Of a DNA stretch of 64,000 nucleotides, positions 48,975 to 58,567 are shown in pieces. How positions within the stretch are numbered: the first letter of the stretch is position 1; every line of letters begins with the position of its first letter. A model generated the notes under the pieces. It worked only from the letters and a program-made list of their open reading frames with translations, had not been told where the DNA came from and made no database searches. The translations under genes and the position numbers were made by a program. The stretch covers positions 1-64,000 of the forward strand of contig JAEESW010000005.1 in assembly GCA_016290135.1 (NCBI GenBank), given 5' to 3'. Source of the DNA: a bacterium. Its GTDB lineage: Bacteria > UBP6 > UBA1177.

Positions 48975-51900
48975 TTATACCTGAAGAATTGCAACGCAGC
49001 GGACATATCCGGGATTATCGTAATACGGGCTGCCGCCTGTAATTTCACCTGTCGTGAAGTTGAAAAGATACGGAATAGATTCTGTCTCGTTTGTATCTGA
49101 AGCCCAGAAGTGTCCGAAATCACTGAATATAGAATGGCTTTTGAACAACTTTCCGCAGGAACAGTCATAAGTATCTCCTCCATACTCAAGTTCAATGGAT
49201 TCATAGCATTGAGACGAGCAGTCGGAATCTTCATCTACAAGAATGCGCACATAATCGTAAACCATCGGCAACGCCCATTCCAAACCGGAATCAGCATAAT
49301 CAGCATACTGTTCATATCCGTATTCCGCTTCGTTAAGGCTGTTGCAGTAAGCCTCCGCCTCACTAAGCGAGTATACAAGTCCCGATTTCTTCGACCACAA
49401 AGAATCCTCATATTTATAGGGGAAATCCGTTTCTTCATCCAGTTTGTCAGGATTTTCGAGAGGATCTTCTGTCAGACGGACGCAGCGTGCCTGTATCTCG
49501 CTTTCCCAATTATAGAAATGGCTGTACAACTCAATATTATCGTTGTAAACATCGATAAAATCGAGTGTCGTTACACCGCCGCCCATATCGTTAAGATCGC
49601 TGCTCAGAAGAACCGCTATATCACTGAAAACAGAGTATTTGCCCGAAAAATCAGGTGTGCAGTTGCCGTCAGCGCAGTCTTTGACAAGAGTGTAGAGCTG
49701 TTCCTGAGTCGGTATGCTCCAGTTGTCCGAACCGCCTTCTACAAGTGTTCCGCAGTATTCAACAGCCTCATCCCAAGTGCCTTTCTTTGAAATCGAGGAC
49801 CATACAAGCCCGTTTTCCGTATCGGTGTAAGGTATAGAAGGAACTGTGATCGAATCGTCAAGAACGCATCTTGCGACAAGATACGGCGCATAGACCGTAG
49901 AGACATCTCCCATTCCGCCTGTTGTCATATCTATTACCCATGCGTTCCACTGGTCGCGTTCATACTGAGGATTAGCATTGGAGAGAGTTCCTGCAAGAAG
50001 AGTTCCGTAGTCACGAAGCGGAGTTTCATGCCCGAGCAGCGCGTCGGTATTACATCCTTCATAGTAGTCATAACCGTTATGCGCCGCAGTAATTCCGCAG
50101 CTTCCGCCTGTCTTAAAGACATCATCCGTGAAAAGAGTCCTGATCTCGTCAATGTTCGGGAGTCTCCACTTTCCGCCTTTCATTTCGCGGCAGTCTCTAG
50201 CGACAGTCGCCCAGTGAACGGATTCGTCTTCAAAAGCATCGTAGTAGAGTCTCTGCGACCATGTGATGCTGCCGGCCCTGCAGGGAGCGTAGCCGTCGTC
50301 TCCGCATTCCGGGATCCCGTCTTCGGGATAAGGCAGAAGATCGCTTCTTACGCAGATGACCGAGTATTCACCGGATTCACTGGAGCCGGCATTCGTTCCC
50401 ATCAAACCTGTTTTCATGTCTATGGTAACTTCGCCGAGATTCCTTGTGGAAGTCGATGTTACGAACAGTTCCGCCGTCATTCCGGGGAAAGAAGAAGCCG
50501 GATTCGACTTGGAGTAGTCGACCAGTGTCGCAAGCTCGTTCTTATTCGGAAGCCTCCAGTCGTCGTGTCCTGCATATTCAAGACTTTCGCAGTATGCAAG
50601 AGCCTCTTTCCACGTTTTGCCGTTTACCGACGTTTTCTGCCAGAAAAGATTGGTCTTTGAGTCAAAAATCATCTCCTGACCGTTTTCATTTTTCGAAGTG
50701 TAGTCAGAAGCCGCGACTTCGCCGTATTTCTCGCCTTTGACACAGAGCAGACCGTTGTAGCCTGACTGTTCAGTGCTGCCGATCCTGCCGGTATAGGTGT
50801 CGTAGTAGAAATTCTCATTCGAAGTCCAGAATGACTGGGATCCTTCCCAATCCACATTGAAATATAGCGATTTGATCTGTTTGCCGGACTCAAGATTGTT
50901 GAAAATATCGTGGTCGGCAATAGTCAGGATCTCGGCAGGTGTCGGCATTCTCCAGCCGCCGCCGCCGTATTCCGCAAGAGTTTCTTCGCAATACGGAGCA
51001 ATATCATCATAGGACGGCCCGCTTTCCGAAGTAACAAGCCAGGTAAGCCCGGTATTATTGTCTTTTATCTGCTGATACGGCGTAACATCATCTTGTGCCT
51101 TTTCAATCTTCTCGAAACTCTTGGGAAGACACGATTTTCTGAAGATGTATACCGCATCCTGACCGCTCATACTGCCGCTTTCAGGGCATTCGCCGAGCAG
51201 TTTGCCGTTTTCGTCGAAGCAGGTCCTGAGACCCGTGCAGACGACCTTGGAATAAAGAGGTTCCGGCTCTGGAACGATGTCTTCGTCAGGAGAAGCTGTA
51301 TCGGTGTCGTCGGTCGGTTCGGGAGTGTCGGTGTCGGTATCGTCCGAAGGCTCGTTGTCATCAGGTTCAACCGGATCATTGTCATCTGCCGGTTTCTGAG
51401 GCTCAAGAAGTATGAAAGTATAAGCCGTGAAGTGACCTGTCGTCATCATTATAGGATCGCCCGCAGCAGCCATCATGATCGGATCTCCCGCTGCACTCGC
51501 CATTATCGGGTCACCCGCAGCAGCCATCATGATCGGGTCACCGGCTGCATTCTGCATGATAGGATCGCCCGCAGCATTCAGCATGATAGGATCTCCCGCA
51601 GCTGTCGTCATGATAGGATCGCCCGCAGCATCTCTGCCTAAAACGGCATACTCGCTGTTTTCGCTGTAGCTCCATTTTCCCTCAACTTCTTTATAGACCG
51701 CAGCGACAACAGTTTTGTTCTCGAAAGCATTTTCTGCAGCGATCGTTATCAGGACCGGCTTCTTGAATACCGTGCCGTCCGGTCCGAAGTTGACGACCTT
51801 GCTCACAATACTGCTGCTTCCGTCAGAATATTCGGATGCATCATAGACCGTCATCGTGATAGTAGTGTCTTCATCGAGAGCACCTGCGGGAATATCGACC

Positions 51901-52061
51901 GAAGTCTTTCCGTCGGAACTTTCGACCGTTCCGCCCTCTTCAGCCGAGATCTCTTTCGAGACTTTCTCGAGATAACCGTTCTCGCCGTGCGATTTTTTCT
52001 TGCTGCAGGAAACAGCAAAGACCGCTGTAAAAATCATGATCATACAAAAAATGCGTTTCAT
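48975..52061 (-). CDS. Large lipoprotein: ZU5-like N-terminus, AAGDPIMxx repeats, acidic linker, several DUF1566/Lcl-like domains
   Basis: 'FAVSCSKKKSHGENG'; 'EGGTVESSDGKTSVDIPAGALDEDTTITM'; repeated 'WRMPTPAEIL', 'WRLPNKNELATLV', 'WRLPNIDEIRTLF', 'WSIPTQEQLYTLV'. Confidence 0.8.
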   Translation of the reverse strand: MKRIFCMIMIFTAVFAVSCSKKKSHGENGYLEKVSKEISAEEGGTVESSDGKTSVDIPAGALDEDTTITMTVYDASEYSDGSSSIVSKVVNFGPDGTVFKKPVLITIAAENAFENKTVVAAVYKEVEGKWSYSENSEYAVLGRDAAGDPIMTTAAGDPIMLNAAGDPIMQNAAGDPIMMAAAGDPIMASAAGDPIMMAAAGDPIMMTTGHFTAYTFILLEPQKPADDNDPVEPDDNEPSDDTDTDTPEPTDDTDTASPDEDIVPEPEPLYSKVVCTGLRTCFDENGKLLGECPESGSMSGQDAVYIFRKSCLPKSFEKIEKAQDDVTPYQQIKDNNTGLTWLVTSESGPSYDDIAPYCEETLAEYGGGGWRMPTPAEILTIADHDIFNNLESGKQIKSLYFNVDWEGSQSFWTSNENFYYDTYTGRIGSTEQSGYNGLLCVKGEKYGEVAASDYTSKNENGQEMIFDSKTNLFWQKTSVNGKTWKEALAYCESLEYAGHDDWRLPNKNELATLVDYSKSNPASSFPGMTAELFVTSTSTRNLGEVTIDMKTGLMGTNAGSSESGEYSVICVRSDLLPYPEDGIPECGDDGYAPCRAGSITWSQRLYYDAFEDESVHWATVARDCREMKGGKWRLPNIDEIRTLFTDDVFKTGGSCGITAAHNGYDYYEGCNTDALLGHETPLRDYGTLLAGTLSNANPQYERDQWNAWVIDMTTGGMGDVSTVYAPYLVARCVLDDSITVPSIPYTDTENGLVWSSISKKGTWDEAVEYCGTLVEGGSDNWSIPTQEQLYTLVKDCADGNCTPDFSGKYSVFSDIAVLLSSDLNDMGGGVTTLDFIDVYNDNIELYSHFYNWESEIQARCVRLTEDPLENPDKLDEETDFPYKYEDSLWSKKSGLVYSLSEAEAYCNSLNEAEYGYEQYADYADSGLEWALPMVYDYVRILVDEDSDCSSQCYESIELEYGGDTYDCSCGKLFKSHSIFSDFGHFWASDTNETESIPYLFNFTTGEITGGSPYYDNPGYVRCVAILQV
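51443..51631 (-). repeat. Seven 27-bp coding repeats encoding AAGDPIMxx
   Basis: AAGDPIMTT/LN/QN/MA/AS/MA/MT. Confidence 0.95.
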
Positions 52062-52133
52062 GCTAACCTCCATAAAAAAGTCCTTATATTATCTGTATAA
52101 AGCAGATTTTTTCAAGAAAAAAAATGACGCGGT

Positions 52134-54161
52134 TCAGCCGTTATTCTTCAGTCTGGAGAGCATCTCCTTAAGCATTTCCGCAGTATCAGCGGGCGGCTTG
52201 CCGTATTTTCCGCTGCTGAGATCAGCCTCTCTGACAAAGACCGAAGGTTCAGTGTTTCTGCTCTTGCCTCTGAATGAGACCGTTTCCGGGATCGTGATGA
52301 CGAGCAGTTTTTTTGCCCTGGTGAAAGCAACGTATGCAAGCCTCCGCTCTTCCTCTATATTCGACTCTTCTATCGCAAGGTGGTTGGGAAATCCCCCCTG
52401 ATAAAATCCCGGAATGAAAACTCTGTCGAATTCGAGCCCTTTCGCGCTGTGGGCTGTGATTATAGTGACCTTTCCCTCCCTGCTTTCCTCCTCTCCGCTG
52501 CCCAAAAGCGAGACATTGTTCACAAAACGGGCAAAAAACGAGCGCGCGGTCCTGTGTTCCGGAAGTGTCGGATCTGTCGAAACAGCATCAAAAAAAGCCG
52601 AGATATTGTCGAGTTTTATCCTTGCGACATCTTCGCTTTCGGCACTTTTCCTTATCTCATTCTCGATCCCTATCCGCTTCACCAGAAAGGCTGTGAACTG
52701 CATCGGGTCAGCCGATTCGAATTTTTCCCTGAGCTCATGGAGCAGAACTGAAAAACCGCCGAGAGCTGAAGCCTGTTCCGTGCTGAAAAGAGTCCTGTAG
52801 ATCATGAAATCGTCAACGAGCTGCAATGGGGTAAGTTTCATGGAATCAGAGACGGAAAAAAACTTTTCCATCGTCCCGCTCCCTATCCCTCTGGACGGAT
52901 AGTTGATTATCCTGCGGAGATCGATATCGTCGTGCGGATTGAGGAGGATCCTGATGTAGGCAAGAATATCCTTGATCTCCTTGTTTTCAAAGAAGCGGCT
53001 GCCGCCGACAACGACGAACGGTATGCCAAGCTGCGAAAAAGCCACTTCAAAAAAGCGGGTCTGAAAATTGGCCCGCACTATGACCGCGACATCGTTGTAT
53101 CTTATCCCTTCGGACGACTTCCATTTCATTATTTCCTGAGCAGTGAAATCGGCTTCATCCTTTTCATTCGGCCTTTTTACGACTTTTATCCCTTCCCCGG
53201 CCTCTCCTTTTCTTGACGAAAAGCACCTTTTCGGGCTGCGTTTGCTGTTGTGGGCGATGAGTTTTCCCGCAGTGTCGACGATCTCGCTGATCGATCTGTA
53301 GTTCTCTTCAAGTTTCACGATCGTGACATTTTCGAAATCGCGTTCGAAATTGAGGATATTTTCGACATTGGCACCGCGCCAGCTGTAGATGCTCTGGTCA
53401 TCGTCACCGACAACGCAGATGTTTTTGTGGACCGAAGAGAGAAGTTTCACGAACTCGAACTGTGAAGGGTTTGTGTCCTGATACTCATCAACCATTATAT
53501 ATTTGTATTTTGAAGCATATTTAAGCCGGACAGATTCGTCATTTTTCAGGAGTCCTACCGGGAGCGCTATCAGATCGTCGAAATCAAGCGCGGCACGCAC
53601 CTTCATCGCCCTGCAGTATGAATCGAAAAGCCTGTTGGCAACGGCGTTTGTGAGGTTGGAAACAAGAAACGAGCTCTTTTCCCTGAGCGTAGGATCGTTC
53701 TTTATTTTCGATATCGCAGAAACTATCGCCTGGGCGGAAAAACGGTCGGGAGAGATCCTTTCGTCAGCCATGACACGTTTCATAAGTTCGCACTGCTCGT
53801 AAGGAGAATATATCGTAAAATCACCAGGATAGTCTATTTTATCGTACTCTGAACGCAGGATCGAAAGACCGAGCGAATGGAAAGTGCAGATGGTAAGTCC
53901 GGAACTCTTTTCGTCCGAATCGAGCAAAGTCTCCAGCCTCTGGCGCATCTCACGAGCCGCCTTGTTCGTGAAAGTCACCGCGAGAATGTTCTCAGACCTG
54001 ACCCCTTTTCCTTCGACAAGCCAAGCTATCCTGTGCGTTATAACGCGTGTTTTTCCTGAACCTGCTCCGGCAAAGACAAGAACGGCCCCTTCGGTCGTTT
54101 TTACCGCTGTTTCCTGCGGTCTGCTCAGATTTTTATCCACTTTATTCAAACTTAGCTCCAA
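52134..54161 (-). CDS. UvrD/PcrA/Rep-type superfamily 1 helicase (second paralogue)
   Basis: 'VFAGAGSGKTRVITHRIAWL', 'VDEYQDTNPSQFEF', 'GDDDQSIYSWRGANVENI', 'TAHSAKGLEFDRVFI'. Confidence 0.93.
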   Translation of the reverse strand: MELSLNKVDKNLSRPQETAVKTTEGAVLVFAGAGSGKTRVITHRIAWLVEGKGVRSENILAVTFTNKAAREMRQRLETLLDSDEKSSGLTICTFHSLGLSILRSEYDKIDYPGDFTIYSPYEQCELMKRVMADERISPDRFSAQAIVSAISKIKNDPTLREKSSFLVSNLTNAVANRLFDSYCRAMKVRAALDFDDLIALPVGLLKNDESVRLKYASKYKYIMVDEYQDTNPSQFEFVKLLSSVHKNICVVGDDDQSIYSWRGANVENILNFERDFENVTIVKLEENYRSISEIVDTAGKLIAHNSKRSPKRCFSSRKGEAGEGIKVVKRPNEKDEADFTAQEIMKWKSSEGIRYNDVAVIVRANFQTRFFEVAFSQLGIPFVVVGGSRFFENKEIKDILAYIRILLNPHDDIDLRRIINYPSRGIGSGTMEKFFSVSDSMKLTPLQLVDDFMIYRTLFSTEQASALGGFSVLLHELREKFESADPMQFTAFLVKRIGIENEIRKSAESEDVARIKLDNISAFFDAVSTDPTLPEHRTARSFFARFVNNVSLLGSGEEESREGKVTIITAHSAKGLEFDRVFIPGFYQGGFPNHLAIEESNIEEERRLAYVAFTRAKKLLVITIPETVSFRGKSRNTEPSVFVREADLSSGKYGKPPADTAEMLKEMLSRLKNNG

Positions 54162-54452
54162 TTAACAATAATTAGCGGCTAATCAAGTAAAATATGATAG
54201 TTTTTCCACATTTTTTCAACATTATTGAGATTTTTATTCAACTATATGATTTTTCCACAAAAAATCCTTAGTGAGAGCAGACAACACACTGATTTTACTA
54301 AGCAAAACAGTTGCACAGTTTTTTGTGCACACAAAGGAAGCCCTTGATATCCTAGCATATTTCGGGCAAAAAAAGGGGGTTTTGCAACACAAATGTGGAA
54401 AACTTGCACGAGTGTCGAAAATCGTCAAAAAACGCTGTATTTCCGTCATGTT

Positions 54453-55124
54453 TCAAATAAGTCTGCGATTAAATGAACGGACGATCACTTTCTTTTCGCC
54501 GTTTTCAAGTCTTATGACCGAAAAAACGAGCACTGCGGCCTCCGCTCTCTCCGCCGAAGGGAAAACTTTGAGCTGCGGACGGATGAGTGTCCGCTGAGGT
54601 GCGTCAAAATTCCCTGCAAGTATCAGATCGACCCGGCTTTCCTGAATGCCGGAGAAAGCCTCTTCGAGATCTTCAGGCGAAGAATCGGGATCGTTGTAGA
54701 GATAGTATATCACAAAATCGCTCTTCGGATCAGGCAATGATGTCTTGAAATGCTGCTGGACCGGCTTGTGGTGCTCTTCGTCTCCGCCCTGCTGTTCATG
54801 CGCCATCGGAATATCGTCCGCGCGCTTCTCAGGAATTATCGAAGAGACGAAAAAGGAGATGTTTTCCCGTCTGACTTTCACAGGTTCGGCAAATTTCAGT
54901 GCACTCTCCCCTTTAAGAGTATAAAGTATCAATGTGTTGTTTTTATTACACTTTTCAGCATTATCCGCTTCAAGAAAGACTATATCCTCGAAAACGATCC
55001 CCTCTTTGAAAGAGTTTAGAAGGACTACACAGCCGTCATCTTCGGAATAGGACGAAAAAGAAAAAAAGAAAACCGCTAAAACAATAAAAGGGATAAAAAG
55101 AGGTAAGATTATTAGTTTCTTCAC
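54453..55124 (-). CDS. Hypothetical secreted/membrane-anchored protein
   Basis: N-terminal hydrophobic segment MKKLIILPLFIPFIVLAVFFFSFSS; no recognised family. Confidence 0.5.
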   Translation of the reverse strand: MKKLIILPLFIPFIVLAVFFFSFSSYSEDDGCVVLLNSFKEGIVFEDIVFLEADNAEKCNKNNTLILYTLKGESALKFAEPVKVRRENISFFVSSIIPEKRADDIPMAHEQQGGDEEHHKPVQQHFKTSLPDPKSDFVIYYLYNDPDSSPEDLEEAFSGIQESRVDLILAGNFDAPQRTLIRPQLKVFPSAERAEAAVLVFSVIRLENGEKKVIVRSFNRRLI

Positions 55125-55141
55125 GATATTCAGAACAAAAG

Positions 55142-55218
55142 TGGTCGGGATGACTGGGTTCGAACCAGCGACTTCTGCGTCCCGAACGCAGCACTCTACC
55201 AGGCTGAGCTACATCCCG
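55142..55218 (-). tRNA. tRNA-Pro (anticodon CGG), CCA encoded
   Basis: CGGGATG...CATCCCG acceptor stem; anticodon arm CTGCG-TTCGGGA-CGCAG; GCTGG-TTCGAAC-CCAGT T-arm; followed by ACCA. Confidence 0.95.
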
Positions 55219-55293
55219 ACCCAAAAAACGGACGCTTTATAGCAAGTTATTTTTAAATAGCAAATTTTTTCTTAGCAAAAATGAGCTGACCCT

Positions 55294-55779
55294 TTAAAAG
55301 TTCCCTTTCGCCCATTCTGAAAGAGCCTCATTCGTCCAGTCTCCGTTGAGCACTTTGCCTTCTTTCAAAACAGTGGTTTCGGAAACCGAGGGTCTCAGCG
55401 ACTTCACGCTGCCTTCAAGCTTCATCGTGCCGCCGCTCGTTGCGAAAACGACAATGGTCTTGCCTGAAAAATCGTGCTTTTCCAAAAATGCGTTGACGAT
55501 AGAAGGAGCAGCCCAGCCCCAGATCGGAAAGCCGAGAAAGATCTTGTCGTAACCGGTCAGATCAAGTGCCTTGTCGACGATCTCAGGGCGTTTGTTTTTT
55601 CTTGTAGCGACCTCGCGGAAACTGCGTGAAAGCGGGTTCATCCACAGAAGATCGGCCTTCGTGTACTTTTTTACGGGCTCGATCTCGAAAATGTCCGCCT
55701 GGATCGCTTCGGCCAGCTGAAGCGCCTTCAGCTTAGTGTGCCCGCCTGCCGAAAAATAGATAACTAAATTTTTGCTCAT
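55294..55779 (-). CDS. Flavodoxin
   Basis: 'NLVIYFSAGGHTKLKALQLAEAI', 'IFLGFPIWGWAAPSIVNAFLEKHDFSGKTIVVFATSGG'. Confidence 0.88.
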   Translation of the reverse strand: MSKNLVIYFSAGGHTKLKALQLAEAIQADIFEIEPVKKYTKADLLWMNPLSRSFREVATRKNKRPEIVDKALDLTGYDKIFLGFPIWGWAAPSIVNAFLEKHDFSGKTIVVFATSGGTMKLEGSVKSLRPSVSETTVLKEGKVLNGDWTNEALSEWAKGNF

Positions 55780-55803
55780 CTCTCCTCCGTTATCGCTTGT
55801 GTT

Positions 55804-56631
55804 TTATTCCAACTGTTTCCTGTAGACCGAATCTAATGTTTGACCATCTTTGTCTTTCCAGACTAACCAACCGTTGCTACTGCTTCCGAGGCAGAAATCG
55901 GCAGCACTGCTCGGGCTGGAGAAGGTTTTATCAGATTCCAGTTCCAATTTATCACCATTCACGAAAGTGTATTCTTTAACCAATTTTTCGCGTTTTTCCT
56001 TCCATGTTAACGACGGAACCGATGACTTTGCGATGATGCTTCCTTTCAACACGGTAAAGCCGCCAGCATCATAAAAGCCTTTAGCCTCGCAGCCTCGTCC
56101 TTTTATGTAGAAGAGGTGTTTTTCTTTAGTTTTTACGACATCGAAAATATTGCATCCGATGAAAGATGTCAGGAATTTCACATCTTCAAAAAATCCGTCC
56201 ATATCATCTTTTCTGTACTCAGGAAGATTCGGTGCTTTGGGAGTTTGCTTGTTTTCGTTCAGCACAAAAGTATTGGATGCTTTTGCTTCTGCAATAGCTT
56301 TATGTTCCAAGTATTGCACATCTGCTTTTGTCATTGCGGCATCTTTTGCAATGAAAATCAGAGCTTTTTGCCAAAACTCCTTCTTGCTGTCGTGGTCTTT
56401 TACACGTTCACGAAAGTTTTCTGTCTCGCCGATATACGCCTTCGGTTTTGTGGATTCGTCTTCTCCCAGCAAAATATAAAATGCCGGAGTCCACAGCTCA
56501 GACCGCTCATTCAAAATCGCCAGATTGGAACGCGGGATTATGTACATCTGGCAAATCTTGTTGCTGATGAAAACATACTGAGTTCCTTTCGGATCTCCGT
56601 CAATCAGATACGTTGTTACTGTTTTGCCCAT
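55804..56631 (-). CDS. GIY-YIG nuclease-like protein (DUF4357-type C-terminus)
   Basis: 'AFYILLGEDESTKPKAYIGETENFRERVKDHD'; C-terminal '...SPSSAADFCLGSSSNGWLVWKDKDGQTLDSVYRK'. Confidence 0.8.
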   Translation of the reverse strand: MGKTVTTYLIDGDPKGTQYVFISNKICQMYIIPRSNLAILNERSELWTPAFYILLGEDESTKPKAYIGETENFRERVKDHDSKKEFWQKALIFIAKDAAMTKADVQYLEHKAIAEAKASNTFVLNENKQTPKAPNLPEYRKDDMDGFFEDVKFLTSFIGCNIFDVVKTKEKHLFYIKGRGCEAKGFYDAGGFTVLKGSIIAKSSVPSLTWKEKREKLVKEYTFVNGDKLELESDKTFSSPSSAADFCLGSSSNGWLVWKDKDGQTLDSVYRKQLE

Positions 56632-56633
56632 GA

Positions 56634-58565
56634 TTATTTTACTTCTTTTATGTTTGTTTCTATTCCATCAAGAATATTGAGAATTTTATCTATAAGCACA
56701 GAAAAACCCTCCATATCATTATATGTGTATTTATCCATCTCAATCTTACTACTTAAAGTATCTTTGACATTCTGTCTAAGGTCTTTCGGCAATTTCTTGA
56801 AAAAACCACCAGAGTTATTAATCTTTTCGATGGCAATTTTCTTTTTATGCTCTAAAGAAAAATAATCTTCTATGGTAAAGTCAATGTTTGTATGTTCTGC
56901 TGTTTTAGGCAACATAATATAATACCAATTACCTTTCTTATATGTGTGGTAATCACACCTGTTTTCAGTACAACCCAATTTACTCATGGCTTCGGCTCCA
57001 GAGCTATCTCTATCAAAGACAACAACAACTTTTCTGTGTTCGTTGATGTGAGGAGAAATTTTATCTATGAATTGTTTTGCATTTTCACCAGCCCCTCCCA
57101 TGAATAAAAAATCCCAAGATATTTTTGAATAATTATCATGATTGGTGCTCAATAAATATATTGCTTTTTTTATATAGTTAATATCCCCAATGCCTTCAAC
57201 TAAAATTAAAGGGGCGTTTGAGTTTAGAAAAAGACTTCCATTAAAGTAATCGACCAAACCTGATGATAATTCTGTTATTTGTTGAAGTTTTTCCATGTTG
57301 TCGAGAACACCTTTTTTCAAAGATCTGATATTTTCTTCTTTAATATCGTTCAGGAAAACAGGAGAATGTGTTGTTACAATGCTATATCTCTTATCTGTAT
57401 CAATTAGTTCTTTCAAGTCTCTTTGCTTTCCAATGTGTATATGCGCATCTGGTTCATCAAATAGACACAAACTGTCTTCTGTAGATAAAATGTGAATTAC
57501 GACATTTGCGTTTATTAATTTTTTTTCACCTTCACTTAATCCCTCAAGAGATCCCCTGTTATCGAATTCAATGTTAATCTTTTTGATTATTTGACTGCCA
57601 CCTTCAGTTCTGCATTTATATAAACAGTAAAATAGAGTACTTGCTTTATCAATAAAGCTGATATCATTAATTGTTTCTCTAAAGGATTCAATATCGTAGG
57701 CTGATTTTTCTTTTAACTTATCAATAAAACCTTCAATCTCAGTTCCTTCCCATTTCCGAATATTTGAAGTGTTATAATCAAATGATATTTTGCAAGATGA
57801 TGTTCCGACAAGTTCTTTTATAAATTTTATAACATCTATATCCTCGGAATATAACAGTGTAAGCAATGATATTTCCCATTCATAACGGCTGAGATAAAAC
57901 ATAAAAGGAGGTTCAAATCCTTGTGTCGCAACCATTTTGCTACAATACTTGTCATAAAGTGGCTTGTAACATTCTTTCCATAATCTTGTGTCTTCGCCAC
58001 TATATGAAGCTAAAATATTTTTAGGAAGGATGTCCGTAGTTATTTTTCTGCCATCTTTTAAGATTCCATCTGAAATTTCATATAATTGTCCTTTAAAAAT
58101 ATATCGGATTGTGTATTGAAATTTACAAGAGTATTTTTTTAATCCATCTTTTAGTGTCGCAATTTGATATAAACTATAAAAAATCAAACTTATAGCTTCT
58201 AAAACATTACTTTTTCCTGAACCATTTAACCCTATAAAGCAGCAGTAATTATTTGTAGGTTCCAAATCAACAGAAAAATTAACGAGGTTTTTATATCCTC
58301 TTATTTCTAAATAATATAGTTGGAATTTGTTTGATTTAATTTCGTATTTATAACATAAGGAGGTGTATTGATCTATATAACAATTTATGTAATCTGGATC
58401 TGTTAGTAAATTGTTATTGTCAAGCCAATGGTCAATGGTATCACATCTGCCGGATGTTCTTCTTTCAAATCCAAAAGCGTTTAGGAGTTCTCTTGGTGTT
58501 ATTTTTTTGCTTTGTTTAGTTTCTTGTATTTCTTTGGCCAAATTATTTAAATCTTCTCGGTTCAT
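56634..58565 (-). CDS. OLD-like ABC-type ATPase with C-terminal TOPRIM
   Basis: 'CFIGLNGSGKSNVLEA' Walker A; 'GLSEGEKKLI' signature; 'LCLFDEPDAHIH' Walker B; 'VTTHSPVFLND'; TOPRIM 'LILVEGIGDINY' and 'VVVVFDRDSSGAEAM'. Confidence 0.85.
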   Translation of the reverse strand: MNREDLNNLAKEIQETKQSKKITPRELLNAFGFERRTSGRCDTIDHWLDNNNLLTDPDYINCYIDQYTSLCYKYEIKSNKFQLYYLEIRGYKNLVNFSVDLEPTNNYCCFIGLNGSGKSNVLEAISLIFYSLYQIATLKDGLKKYSCKFQYTIRYIFKGQLYEISDGILKDGRKITTDILPKNILASYSGEDTRLWKECYKPLYDKYCSKMVATQGFEPPFMFYLSRYEWEISLLTLLYSEDIDVIKFIKELVGTSSCKISFDYNTSNIRKWEGTEIEGFIDKLKEKSAYDIESFRETINDISFIDKASTLFYCLYKCRTEGGSQIIKKINIEFDNRGSLEGLSEGEKKLINANVVIHILSTEDSLCLFDEPDAHIHIGKQRDLKELIDTDKRYSIVTTHSPVFLNDIKEENIRSLKKGVLDNMEKLQQITELSSGLVDYFNGSLFLNSNAPLILVEGIGDINYIKKAIYLLSTNHDNYSKISWDFLFMGGAGENAKQFIDKISPHINEHRKVVVVFDRDSSGAEAMSKLGCTENRCDYHTYKKGNWYYIMLPKTAEHTNIDFTIEDYFSLEHKKKIAIEKINNSGGFFKKLPKDLRQNVKDTLSSKIEMDKYTYNDMEGFSVLIDKILNILDGIETNIKEVK

Positions 58566-58567
58566 CC

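Noticed and set aside
36617-54161. Gabija (GajA/GajB) call based on UvrD-like helicases plus an OLD-like protein
   Set aside because: Both helicases have full-length PcrA/UvrD-like housekeeping features and are not adjacent to the OLD-like gene
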